Positions 1 to 9,855 of a stretch of DNA of 64,000 nucleotides are shown here, one piece after another; the first letter of the stretch is position 1, and every line of letters begins with the position of its first letter. Source of the stretch: Duganella zoogloeoides (GTDB lineage Bacteria; Pseudomonadota; Gammaproteobacteria; Burkholderiales; Burkholderiaceae_D); the NCBI RefSeq assembly GCF_034479515.1, contig NZ_CP140152.1:5890001-5954000 (forward strand), written 5' to 3'. The notes beneath the pieces are model-generated. The model made no database searches. It was not told the DNA's origin and saw only the letters and a list, made by a program, of their open reading frames with translations. A program made the position numbers and the translations under genes.

Positions 1-887
1 GCATCTTCAATCTCTCCAATTTGCGCGTGGCGCAGGAAGCCAGCGCCAGCGACCACCGGCGTCGACTCGACGACCTGCGCTTCAACCTGGAGCAGGCGCA
101 AAAGCGCCACGACCGCAATGTGCGCCTGGCCGCGCAGGGTTTTATCTCCAATGTGGCGCTCGAGGAATCGCACGATGCATTGCGCCAGCAGCAGCACCTG
201 CTGGCACAGCAGGAACGGGCCACCGCCACCGAAGCGCAGGTGCGCAACGCCGCCGCCCAGCAACTGGAAAGCGCCATCGGCGGACTGGACTCGGGTTTGA
301 AGCTGGTGGCGGGTACGGTCGATGCGCTGGCCGTACGCGCGCCGGTGGCCGGGCGGCTCACCAATTTTCGATTGCAGGTGGGCGAATCGGTCGCCACCGG
401 CAAGAACATCGGCCGCATCGACGATCCGGCGCGCTTCAAGCTTGCCGCCAGCGTGGACGAGTACTACCTCAATCGCATGGCCGTGGGCCGCCACGGCGCC
501 GTGACCCAGGACGGCCGCGACTACCCGGCCGATATCCGCGCCATCTACCCGCAAATCAAGGACGGCCGCTTCATCGTCGACCTGGTGTTCACCAGGGAGC
601 AGCCGCCGGTGCTCAACCCGGGCCAGAGCCTCGATGCGCGCATCACGCTGGGCGAGCCGGCGCCGGCGCTGCTGTTGCCCAACGGCGCCTTCATCAACGA
701 CAGCGGCGGCGCCTGGGTGTATGTGCTGGACGCCGCTGGCGGTGGCGCCGAACGGCGCGCCGTGCGCGTGGGCCGCCGCAACAACGCCCAGCTCGAAGTG
801 CTGGCAGGGCTGCAAGCCGGGGACCGCGTGATCCTGTCCAGCTACGCGGCTTACGGAAATTCACCACGGCTGCAACTCGCGCGCTGA
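1..887 (+). CDS. Efflux membrane-fusion (HlyD/MacA-like) periplasmic adaptor, 5' end cut by window
   Basis: The reading frame is already open at base 3 and ends with TGA at 885-887, so the N-terminus (signal or anchor helix and first half of the lipoyl domain) lies outside the window. The visible part begins with a long alpha-helical hairpin region rich in Q, R, L and A. A lipoyl half-motif follows (VRAPVAGRLTNFRLQVGESV), then beta-barrel and membrane-proximal sequence (LNPGQSLDARITLG, LPNGAFI, GLQAGDRVI). This order is typical of RND/ABC periplasmic adaptors that bridge an inner-membrane transporter to an outer-membrane channel. It lies 42 bp upstream of an ABC ATPase and two permeases on the same strand, so it is probably the adaptor of that system. 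The substrate cannot be read from sequence. Confidence 0.85.
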   Translation, partial: IFNLSNLRVAQEASASDHRRRLDDLRFNLEQAQKRHDRNVRLAAQGFISNVALEESHDALRQQQHLLAQQERATATEAQVRNAAAQQLESAIGGLDSGLKLVAGTVDALAVRAPVAGRLTNFRLQVGESVATGKNIGRIDDPARFKLAASVDEYYLNRMAVGRHGAVTQDGRDYPADIRAIYPQIKDGRFIVDLVFTREQPPVLNPGQSLDARITLGEPAPALLLPNGAFINDSGGAWVYVLDAAGGGAERRAVRVGRRNNAQLEVLAGLQAGDRVILSSYAAYGNSPRLQLAR

Positions 888-929
888 AAACTGCAGTAAA
901 TTCCCTCATCAACCAGAAAGGCAATCGCT

Positions 930-1610
<681 letters not shown>

Positions 1611-1614
1611 GCCC

Positions 1615-4008
1615 ATGAACCTGCGCGACTTTCGCATCGGCTGGCGCCTGCTGGTGCAGCAGCCGGTTTATTCGCTGGTGGTGATCGGCGGCCTGGCCGT
1701 GGGCTTTGCGGCCTGCTTCCTTTTGTTCGGGTATGTCGCCTACTGCCTCAACTACAACAGCGCGGTGCCTGATCACGACCGCGTCGTGGTGGTCAAGCAG
1801 CGTATCAACGGGTTCCCCCGCCCCGACTGGCAGCTGATTGCGTATGTGCCGCTGCGCGACCTGGCCATCACCAGCGGCCTGGCGCAAGCGGCCACCATCG
1901 CCCTGCCCCTCGATGTGCCGCTGCGCGCCGACGCCGACCTGCAGGCGCTGCCACTGGTGGTGGTCGATCCGGCGTTCGGCGCCATGTTCGGCGTGCGCGC
2001 GCTGGAAGGCGACCTGGCGGCGGCGCTGGGCCGGCCCGACGGCCTGGCGCTCACCCGCGCTGGCGCGGCCAGGCTGTTCGGCGCCGGCCCGGCGCTGGGA
2101 CGCACGGTGTGCGCCGCCGACGCCGCACTGCTGGTGCGGGCCATCCTGCCCGACCCACCGGCCAACGCCAGCGTCACCTACGAGGCGCTGGTGGGCAGCG
2201 GCAGCAGCGCCTGGGCCGAGCGCACCACCGCCGTCAGCGATTGGGGCCGCGCGCCGCTGTACCTGAAGCTGGCGCCCGGCGTATCGAGTGCGCAACTGGC
2301 TGCCATGCTGCAGCAAGCCACCGACGTGGCGCCACCCACCGTGCGTATCCGGAACAGCGCCGTGGGCAAAGCCCTCAATGGCATGAAGGTGAGCGATATC
2401 AGGGTGCTGCCGGTGCGCGATATGTACTTCGATCCGGACCTGGCCGCCAGCCGCACCGGCGCGCGTTATGGCCAGCACAGTACCGTGGCCGGCATGGCCG
2501 CCGGCGGTCTGCTGATTTTGCTGCTCGCCTCCATCAACTACGTCAACCTGGCCACCGTGCGCACCCTGCGTCGCCAGCGCGAAATCGGCATACGCAAGCT
2601 GCTCGGTGCCAGGACGCCGCAATTGATCCGCCAGTTCCTCAGCGAAGCGGTGCTGACTGCCCTGCTGGCCGCCAGCGCCGGCCTGCTGCTGGCGTGGCTG
2701 CTGCTGCCCATGTTTTCCGACCTGGTGAACCGCCGCCTGGAAGGGGTGTTCACGTCCGCGAACTGCCTGCTCGCGCTGTCCGGCGGCGCGGTCGTTGGCG
2801 TGCTGGCCGGCGCCTATCCGGCGTGGCTGGCACAGAGCGCGCTGCCCGGTCCCGCGCTGGCGGGACGCGGCAACAGCGAAACCATCGGCGGCCTGTGGGT
2901 GCGGCGCCTGCTCACAGTACTGCAATTTGCCAGCGCCATGGCCATTGGCGCCACCGCGCTGGCGGTGGGCTGGCAAACCTGGTATGCCAGCCGCGCCTTG
3001 CCCGGCTTCGATCCGCGCCAGTTGCTGGTACTGGCGCTGCCGGAAAACTCGGATACGCCGGCGGCCAGGAGCCTGATTGAACAACTGGCACGCGTGCCGG
3101 GCATCGACGGCGTAGCCACGATTTCCGAAGCGGTGGGGCGTGACCGCATGAAGCTGGTCACCATGATGGTCGCGCCGGATGGCCGCGACATCCGCGTGGA
3201 AGGTAAATTCATCAGCCCGAACTGGTTTGCGTTGCACGGACTGGCAGCGCTGCACGGCCAGCTGTTCGATCCGCAGCGGGCGGCATCAAGCACCCCTTCC
3301 CCGTCGGACGATGTCGTACTCAATGCCGCTGCTGCCCTGGCGCTGGGCTATGCCACGCCCGAACAGGCCGTGGGCAGGAACCTGCCGCGCGGTGAGCATA
3401 TCCTCGGCATCAGCCCCGAGGTGCGCTTCCAGGACTTGCGGGCGCCAGCGGGCGCCATCATCTACCGCCTGCGCCCGGGCCGTACGCTGGCCATCCGCAG
3501 CAGCGACAGCTTTGCTGTCGCCTACGACCAGGTGGCATTGCTGTGGCGGCGGCATTTTCCGAACCAGATCATGGACCTGCAGCGCCAGGAGACCGTGCTG
3601 GCCGACCGCTATGCCGACGACGCCCGCGTGGCGCGGCTGCTGGGCTACACCAGCGCGGTGGCGCTGATACTGGCCGCTTTCGGCATCTATGTGCTGTCGG
3701 CCTACAGCGTGCAGCGGCACCGGCGCCAGATCGTGCTGCGCAAGCTGTATGGCGCCCGCCGCCGCGACATCGCCGTGATGCTGGGCCGTGAATTTTCGCT
3801 GCTGGTGGGCGCCGGCGCGCTGGTGGGACTGCCGCTGGCAGCACTATCGATACAGCGTTACCTGGCCGCCTACACCGAGCGGGCGCCGATCGGCGCCTGG
3901 ACGCTGGCCGCCGCGCTGGCGCTGGCACTGCTGGTGGCGCTGCTGGCCACCAGCCGTCACACCCTGGTCGCACTGCGCATGGCGCCCGTGGCGGCGCTGC
4001 GCGATTGA
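1615..4008 (+). CDS. ABC transporter permease, MacB-like periplasmic core plus two FtsX domains
   Basis: The protein has 797 aa. The open frame extends upstream into the ATPase gene, but the ATG at 1615, four bases after the ATPase stop, gives the natural N-terminus MNLRDFRIGWRLL. One TM helix (about 20-42) is followed by a periplasmic core. A first FtsX block follows, with the conserved RRQREIGIRKLLGA segment near residue 320, then a second periplasmic region, and a C-terminal FtsX block with RRQIVLRKLYGARRRDIA. Eight predicted TM helices fit the macrolide-exporter-like family with duplicated FtsX domains. A second, paralogous permease lies 18 bp downstream, so the two may form a heterodimer. 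Confidence 0.88.
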   Translation: MNLRDFRIGWRLLVQQPVYSLVVIGGLAVGFAACFLLFGYVAYCLNYNSAVPDHDRVVVVKQRINGFPRPDWQLIAYVPLRDLAITSGLAQAATIALPLDVPLRADADLQALPLVVVDPAFGAMFGVRALEGDLAAALGRPDGLALTRAGAARLFGAGPALGRTVCAADAALLVRAILPDPPANASVTYEALVGSGSSAWAERTTAVSDWGRAPLYLKLAPGVSSAQLAAMLQQATDVAPPTVRIRNSAVGKALNGMKVSDIRVLPVRDMYFDPDLAASRTGARYGQHSTVAGMAAGGLLILLLASINYVNLATVRTLRRQREIGIRKLLGARTPQLIRQFLSEAVLTALLAASAGLLLAWLLLPMFSDLVNRRLEGVFTSANCLLALSGGAVVGVLAGAYPAWLAQSALPGPALAGRGNSETIGGLWVRRLLTVLQFASAMAIGATALAVGWQTWYASRALPGFDPRQLLVLALPENSDTPAARSLIEQLARVPGIDGVATISEAVGRDRMKLVTMMVAPDGRDIRVEGKFISPNWFALHGLAALHGQLFDPQRAASSTPSPSDDVVLNAAAALALGYATPEQAVGRNLPRGEHILGISPEVRFQDLRAPAGAIIYRLRPGRTLAIRSSDSFAVAYDQVALLWRRHFPNQIMDLQRQETVLADRYADDARVARLLGYTSAVALILAAFGIYVLSAYSVQRHRRQIVLRKLYGARRRDIAVMLGREFSLLVGAGALVGLPLAALSIQRYLAAYTERAPIGAWTLAAALALALLVALLATSRHTLVALRMAPVAALRD

Positions 4009-4026
4009 ACCCATCGAGGAGAGACG

Positions 4027-6564
4027 ATGAACTTCTTCAATCTGGCGCGCCATTGGCGCATCGGCCTGCGCCTGCTGGCGCGCCAGCCACTGCAATCGGG
4101 CATCGAGTTGCTGGGGCTGGCCGCCGGCTTTGCCGTGTGCTTCCTGCTGCTCGGCTATGCGCGCTACGCGTTCACTTACGACCGCGACGTGCCCGCCCGC
4201 GAGCAGGTGTACCTGGTCAAGCACCGGCTCAATTTTATTCCGCAGCCACAGTGGATGGAGTACACGCCGTTCGCGCTGCGCGAAGTGGCGCTGCGGAGCA
4301 GCTTGCCGCTCGACGTCAGCGCCTGGTGGCCGCGCCAGGCCACCGCGCGCCTGCAAGGGTTGCCGCGCGCGGTGGAGATCACGCTGGTCGATCCCGCCTT
4401 TGCGCGCATTGCCGGTCTGCGCGCGCTGGAAGGCGACTTGCAGCAGGCGCTCACGCGCCCCGACGGCCTGGCCGTCACGCGCCAGGCGGCGCGCCAGTTG
4501 TTCGGTGATGGCAGCACCACCGCGCTGGGCCGCACGGTCGAGATCAACGGCCAGACGGTGCAGGTGCGCGCGGTACTGGCCGACCGTCCCGCCAACAGCA
4601 CCATCCAGTTCGGCATCCTGGCCGGGGTGGACACCGCGCTGTGGCCCGAGCCCGAACGGCGCCAGGCGCTGGCCAACTGGATGGGTATCGGCGGCCGCAT
4701 CTACGTCAGGACCGGTCCCGGGGTGCAGCCAGCCGCGCTGCAACAGGTGCTGCAGGATGTGATCGACCACGCGCCCTGGGGCGACATCGCTACGCCCGAG
4801 ATGAAGGCGGCGCTGGGACAGCGCAAGATGGTCGATATCGCCCTGGGGCCTTTGAGCGAGGCGTATTTCGACCGCAGCGTGGCCGGCACCATGGGCACTG
4901 GTCCGCGCGGTGATCGCCGCCTGGTGCTGGCGATGGCCGGCGCCGGCGTGGTGATTTTGCTGCTCGCCGCGCTCAACTACGTCAACCTGGCCGCCATGCG
5001 CGTGGTGCGCCGCCAGCGCGAGATCGCCATGCGGCGCGTGCTGGGCGCCACCACCGGCCAGCTGCTCACGCAGTTCATGATCGAGTCGGTGCTGCTGTCC
5101 ATCGCTGCTGCCGCTGCCGGGGTGGTGCTGGCCTGGTTGCTGGCGCCGGTGGCGTCCGACCTGCTGGCGTGGCCGCTGGTGGGCCTGTTCACGCCGGCTA
5201 GCGTGGCGCTGGCGCTGCTGGGGGGCGCCGTGCTGGGCGCGGCAGCGGGCGTCTATCCGGGCTGGCTGGCGCGCGGCGTCGATCTCACCCGGGTGCTATC
5301 GCATCGCAGCGGCGAGACGGCCGGTGGCGCGTGGTTGCGGCGCGTGCTGGCGGCGTTGCAGTTCGGTGCGGCCATGGCCATGGGCGCGGTGGCGCTGGCG
5401 ATCCTGTGGCAAACCCGCTTTGCAGCGACCGCGCCGGCCGGCTTCGATGCGGCGCCGCTGCTGGTGGTCGAGCTGCCGCGCGGCGATGACACCATCCCGG
5501 TAGCGGCGCTGCGCGATGCGCTGGCCCGGCTGCCCGGCGTGGCAGGCGTGGCCGACAGCCGTTCCGTGCCGGGCCGCGACGACGGCACCGGCACCCTGGG
5601 CAGCGTGGCGGTGCAGCGGCTCGATGGCAGCAGCGCCTCGCTCACCGTGTACGCCGTCGGCGCCGGTTTCTTCGATGTGTATGGCCTGGCGCCGGTGGCG
5701 GGCCGTCTGTTCGATCCGCGCCTGGAGCGCACTGGCGGCCCGGGCGCCGGAAAGCCAATCGAGCACGCGCCCAAGCACGCCGCCGGTCAACCGAACGGGC
5801 AGAATGGCGGGCAAGGTGCCGAGCAAAGTATCGGGCAAGAGCGGCCGGTAGTGCTCAACGCCGCCGCAGTGCGCGCACTGGGCTGGCAATCCGCCGCGCA
5901 GGCGACCGGCCAGCGGATTGTCGGCACCCCGTACCGCATCGTCGGCGTGGCGCCCGATATCCGCTGGGAGTCCTTGCGCGCGCCAGCGCGGGCTATCCTG
6001 TACGAGCTGGCGCGCGACAGCAATCTGCTGACGGTGCGCCTGGCAGGCCGCAGCGACCAGGCCACAGTGGCGGCCGCGCAAGCATCGATTGCCGCCACCG
6101 CTGCCCGCTATGTGCCGACCGCGCCGACCGTGGTGCGCCGCGCCGGCAGCTACGCGGCCGAAGCCTATGCCGCCGATGAACGGGTGGGGCGCACGCTGGG
6201 CTGGGCAACCGCGATGGTGCTGGCGCTGGCGGCGTTCGGGGTGTATGCGATGGCGGCCGCCAGCGTGCAGCGGCGCGGGCGCGAGATCGTGCTGCGCAAG
6301 CTGCACGGCGCCGGCCGGGCGGCGATTGCGGTACTGGTTGCCAGGGAGTTTTTGCTGCTGACCGGCGCCGCCGCGCTGCTCGGACTACCGCTGGCGATAC
6401 TGGGCGTGGAACGCTACCTGGCGCCGTTCGTGGTGCATGCGCCGTGGGGCCGCTGGGCGCCGCTGGCGGCCCTGGCGCTGGCACTGCTGGTGGTGGCGCT
6501 GGCGGCGGCCCGCCACACGCTGGTGGCGATGCGTATGCCGCCGGTGCAGGCGCTGCGCGATTGA
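4027..6564 (+). CDS. ABC transporter permease, paralogue of the upstream permease
   Basis: The protein has 845 aa and starts at ATG 4027 after a good GAGGAGAG ribosome site. The architecture matches its upstream neighbour: an N-terminal TM, a MacB-like periplasmic region, an FtsX block with RRQREIAMRRVLGA near residue 330, a second periplasmic region and a C-terminal FtsX block with RGREIVLRKLHGAGRAA. It is longer mainly because of a glycine/glutamine-rich insert at about bases 5740-5850 (residues about 572-608) that the neighbour lacks. It probably arose by tandem duplication. It ends just before a bidirectional terminator, so it closes the efflux operon. Confidence 0.87.
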   Translation: MNFFNLARHWRIGLRLLARQPLQSGIELLGLAAGFAVCFLLLGYARYAFTYDRDVPAREQVYLVKHRLNFIPQPQWMEYTPFALREVALRSSLPLDVSAWWPRQATARLQGLPRAVEITLVDPAFARIAGLRALEGDLQQALTRPDGLAVTRQAARQLFGDGSTTALGRTVEINGQTVQVRAVLADRPANSTIQFGILAGVDTALWPEPERRQALANWMGIGGRIYVRTGPGVQPAALQQVLQDVIDHAPWGDIATPEMKAALGQRKMVDIALGPLSEAYFDRSVAGTMGTGPRGDRRLVLAMAGAGVVILLLAALNYVNLAAMRVVRRQREIAMRRVLGATTGQLLTQFMIESVLLSIAAAAAGVVLAWLLAPVASDLLAWPLVGLFTPASVALALLGGAVLGAAAGVYPGWLARGVDLTRVLSHRSGETAGGAWLRRVLAALQFGAAMAMGAVALAILWQTRFAATAPAGFDAAPLLVVELPRGDDTIPVAALRDALARLPGVAGVADSRSVPGRDDGTGTLGSVAVQRLDGSSASLTVYAVGAGFFDVYGLAPVAGRLFDPRLERTGGPGAGKPIEHAPKHAAGQPNGQNGGQGAEQSIGQERPVVLNAAAVRALGWQSAAQATGQRIVGTPYRIVGVAPDIRWESLRAPARAILYELARDSNLLTVRLAGRSDQATVAAAQASIAATAARYVPTAPTVVRRAGSYAAEAYAADERVGRTLGWATAMVLALAAFGVYAMAAASVQRRGREIVLRKLHGAGRAAIAVLVAREFLLLTGAAALLGLPLAILGVERYLAPFVVHAPWGRWAPLAALALALLVVALAAARHTLVAMRMPPVQALRD

Positions 6565-6574
6565 TATCGAGTGC

Positions 6575-6608
6575 GCAAAAAAACGGCGGCATCGCTGCCG
6601 CCGTTTTT
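6575..6608. terminator. Bidirectional rho-independent terminator between permease operon and FKBP gene
   Basis: A 9-bp stem (ACGGCGGCA pairing with TGCCGCCGT, 6583-6591 and 6596-6604) has a 4-base TCGC loop. It is flanked by an A-tract on the left and a T-tract on the right. It lies between two convergent genes and can end transcription from both. Confidence 0.9.
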
Positions 6609-6623
6609 TCCCGGTGAAACTGG

Positions 6624-7607
6624 TTACTTCACGTTTTCAAGGAACAGGTCGTACACCAGCGGCGTATTTGGAGCAATCGTTCCGCCGCCCGCTGCGCCGT
6701 AGCCCAGCGCCGATGGGATGAAGACGGTGCGCCGTCCCCCGACCAGCATGCCCCTGACCGCCTGGTTGAAACCGATGATAACCGACGCATTGGTTCCATC
6801 CGCAACCACAACAAACTCAAACCCCGCCGCCGCAGTGGTATTGGTTTCAATTACCTTGCCACGACGATCGGCGACCGTGCCGTCAAACGCGTACAGCGTG
6901 TAACGCACGACGGCAGTCTTGCCGACTGCTGCCACGGCGCCGGTACCTGCCGTAGGTGCTGCCGTGTCGGTGACGACCGATGGCAACGTTGGCACGATAT
7001 CGGGCAGCACGGTGATGGCCACCAGTTCGATGTCGTAGACCATCGGCGAATTGGCCGGCAGCGCAGCGAACGATTTGCCATTGGCAAGAGTCCTGGCAGG
7101 CAGTGAATTAGGGCCGTAGGCCAAGTTGGCAGGTAGCACCACGGTGCGCTTGCCGCCTACTTTCATTGGCACCTGGGGGTCGTTACCTACTTTCACACCC
7201 AGCAAGGCCTGGTCGAGGCCGATCAGACTGGTGGAATTCGCAATCGGCCTGCCCACGCCAACCGTAAATGGCTGGATCACGCTGGTCGATTCGCCGGGCG
7301 TGGAGGTTTCGAACAGCGCGCCTTTGCCATCGGCCTTGGTACCGTCGTACAGGTAGCCGGTAAAATTAACGGTCACCAGCTGGCTGCCCGACGGGTACGG
7401 AATGGTGATGTTGGGATTGTCCGGGGCAATATAGGTTTTGGTCACGCCTGCCGAAGCAGCGATACCCGTGCCCACCACGGTATCGGTCTGCTTGTACTCC
7501 GGCTGCACCACCACCACGGCTTCGGGTGGTTTGTAATGACCGCCACAGGCGGACAGCGTTGCCGCGCCGATCACTGCGACGGCAATGAATTTCAACATCG
7601 ATTTCAT
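6624..7607 (-). CDS. FKBP-type peptidyl-prolyl cis-trans isomerase, lipoprotein with two FKBP domains
   Basis: The protein has 327 aa. The N-terminus is a lipoprotein signal with lipobox LSAC near residue 21, so it is probably anchored in the cell envelope and acts on envelope proteins. A first FKBP-like domain contains NFTGYLYDGT, a VGGKRTVVLPANLAYG segment and YDIELV. A second contains VIGFNQAVRGM, VGGRRTVFIPSALGYG and VYDLFLENV. Single FKBP domains are the usual form, so the duplication is a little unusual. It is convergent with the ABC permease across a shared terminator and appears monocistronic. Confidence 0.87.
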   Translation of the reverse strand: MKSMLKFIAVAVIGAATLSACGGHYKPPEAVVVVQPEYKQTDTVVGTGIAASAGVTKTYIAPDNPNITIPYPSGSQLVTVNFTGYLYDGTKADGKGALFETSTPGESTSVIQPFTVGVGRPIANSTSLIGLDQALLGVKVGNDPQVPMKVGGKRTVVLPANLAYGPNSLPARTLANGKSFAALPANSPMVYDIELVAITVLPDIVPTLPSVVTDTAAPTAGTGAVAAVGKTAVVRYTLYAFDGTVADRRGKVIETNTTAAAGFEFVVVADGTNASVIIGFNQAVRGMLVGGRRTVFIPSALGYGAAGGGTIAPNTPLVYDLFLENVK

Positions 7608-7736
7608 GATGACCTTTGAGGATAAGTTCGTATTCCTTGGCAGCTTTGCAGCTTTTCAGGAGCAGAAGTGTAGCAGACCGGGCACCCAGTGCCCGGGCCA
7701 CAACATTCGGTTACATATTTTTGCGGGCGCGCCTGC

Positions 7737-9617
7737 CTAGATTTCCACCTGCGTGCCCAGTTCGATCACCCGGTTGGGTGGAATCTGGTAGTAGTCGGCC
7801 GCGCCGCGCGCGTTGCGCGACATGGTGACGAACAGGTGTTCGCGCCACGGCGCCATGCCCTTGTCCGGCGCCGAGATCACGGTCTGGCGGGCGATGAAGA
7901 ACGAAGTTTCCATCATTTCGAACGGCAGGCCCAGGCATTCGCACTGCTGCAGCACTTTCGGCACGTCCGGTTCGTCCTTGAAGCCGTAATACACGTTGAC
8001 CTGGTAGCACTGGTGGCCCAGGTCGGTCACCTTTACTTGCTCATCCACCGATACATACGGTTCCTCGACGATGTGGACCGTGAAGAACACCACCCGCTCG
8101 TGCAGCACCTTGTTGTGCGACAGGTTGTGCAGCAGCGCATGCGGCACGCCGTCGCTCTCGCCACGCAGGAAGATCGCGGTGCCGTATACCCGGGTGGGCG
8201 GCGCCACGAACAGCGAGTCCATGAATTCCTCGAGCGGAATCGCATGTTTTTGCAGGTTCGAGAACACCAGTTCGCGCCCGCGCTTCCAGGTCATCATCAC
8301 GGTAAACAGCACGATGGCCAGCAGCAGCGGGAACCAGCCGCCATGCAGCAGCTTGAGCGTGCTGGCCGAGAACAGCAGGATGTCGATGGTGATGAAAAAG
8401 CCGGTGGACAGCAGGCATACCCACAGCGGCAGGTGCCAGCGGTAGCGGATCACGAAGAACGTCAGCACGGTGGTGGCCAGCATGGTGGCGGTCACCGCAA
8501 TGCCGTAGGCGCCGGCGAGCTTGTCGGACGAACCGAAACCGACGACCGCCATCAATACCACCACCAGCTGCAGCCAGTTCACCGCCGGAATATAGATCTG
8601 GCCGATCTCGGTAGCGGACGTGTGGTTGATGCGCATGCGCGGCAGCAAACCGAGCGCGATGGCCTGCTTGGTCATCGAGAAGGTGCCGGAAATGGTGGCC
8701 TGGGAGGCGATCACCGCCGCTGCCGTGGACAGCATGACCAGCGGGTACACGCTCCAGGCGCCGAGCTGGTTGAAGAACGGATTCGACACCGCTTCCGGGT
8801 GGGTGAGCAGCAGCGCGCCCTGGCCCAGGTAATTGAGCGCCAGGGCCGGGAACACGATCAGGAACCAGGCCATGCGGATCGGCTTCTTGCCGAAGTGGCC
8901 CATGTCGGCGTACAGCGCCTCGGCGCCGGTAAACGCCAGCACCACGGCGCCCAGCGCGACAAAGGCGATCATGCGGTTTTCCAGCATGAAGTGGAAGGCG
9001 TTGACCGGGTTGAGCGCGTACAGGATCTGCGGCGCGGCCACGATGTTGATCACGCCCATTACCGCCAGCGCGGCAAACCACAGCAGCATGATCGGGCCGA
9101 ACCAGCGGCCGATGCCGGCCGTACCCAGGTGCTGCACCGAGTACAGCGACACCAGCACGATGATGGTGAGCGGCACGATGTACTGTTCCAGCCCCGGTGC
9201 GGCCACTTCCAGGCCCTCGATTGCGCCCAGCACCGAGATGGCCGGGGTGATTACGCTGTCGCCATAGAACATGGTGGCGCCGATCACGCCCAGCACCAGC
9301 AGCGGGTAATGCCAGCGCGGCGCAGCCTTGTTGACGGAGTTGAGCGCCAGCGCCATCAGCGCCATGATGCCGCCCTCGCCACGGTTGTCGGCGCGCAGCA
9401 CCAGGGTGACGTACTTGAGCGAGACGATCATCGTCAGGCCCCAGAAAATCAGGGAAATGATGCCCTGCAGGTTGGCCTCATTGAGGACCAGGCCGTGGTC
9501 GGGATCGAAAATGGTCTTGAGGGTGTAGAGAGGGCTGGTACCGATGTCGCCGTAGACGATGCCGATGGCGGCCATGGTCAGCGCGGCAACGCTGCTTTTC
9601 TTGTGTTGCTCGGTCAA
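7737..9617 (-). CDS. kup: Low-affinity potassium uptake protein Kup
   Basis: This is a multi-spanning inner-membrane K+ transporter of the KUP/HAK family, probably a K+/H+ symporter. The family motif GIVYGDIGTSPLYTLK is near the N-terminus. About 12 TM helices are followed by a soluble C-terminal domain ending in RVIELGTQVEI. The frame is open to a GTG at 9650. I prefer the TTG at 9617, which gives MTEQHKKSS and 626 aa, because an AGG ribosome site lies upstream and the length matches the usual 620-630 aa. No neighbour suggests an operon. Confidence 0.93.
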   Translation of the reverse strand: MTEQHKKSSVAALTMAAIGIVYGDIGTSPLYTLKTIFDPDHGLVLNEANLQGIISLIFWGLTMIVSLKYVTLVLRADNRGEGGIMALMALALNSVNKAAPRWHYPLLVLGVIGATMFYGDSVITPAISVLGAIEGLEVAAPGLEQYIVPLTIIVLVSLYSVQHLGTAGIGRWFGPIMLLWFAALAVMGVINIVAAPQILYALNPVNAFHFMLENRMIAFVALGAVVLAFTGAEALYADMGHFGKKPIRMAWFLIVFPALALNYLGQGALLLTHPEAVSNPFFNQLGAWSVYPLVMLSTAAAVIASQATISGTFSMTKQAIALGLLPRMRINHTSATEIGQIYIPAVNWLQLVVVLMAVVGFGSSDKLAGAYGIAVTATMLATTVLTFFVIRYRWHLPLWVCLLSTGFFITIDILLFSASTLKLLHGGWFPLLLAIVLFTVMMTWKRGRELVFSNLQKHAIPLEEFMDSLFVAPPTRVYGTAIFLRGESDGVPHALLHNLSHNKVLHERVVFFTVHIVEEPYVSVDEQVKVTDLGHQCYQVNVYYGFKDEPDVPKVLQQCECLGLPFEMMETSFFIARQTVISAPDKGMAPWREHLFVTMSRNARGAADYYQIPPNRVIELGTQVEI

Positions 9618-9855
9618 GATTGCACCTGTTGTTGTTTTGGTGCATTGCACAGTAGGTCAAGGTCCGTCAAAACGCAAGGAGATTTTGGCATGGAGGATGG
9701 CATCGGGTTCGTTCCAATTCGTCAATATCGCCAGTGTACGCCGCCGGGGGCCGCGTGTGCGTCCGCCTTGCAGTGTGTTAGGCAGTTGAGGCCAGCAAGC
9801 AACGCCCGGATAGGTCATAATGTCAGACCGACCACAAGTTTCGCCGCCTTGCACC

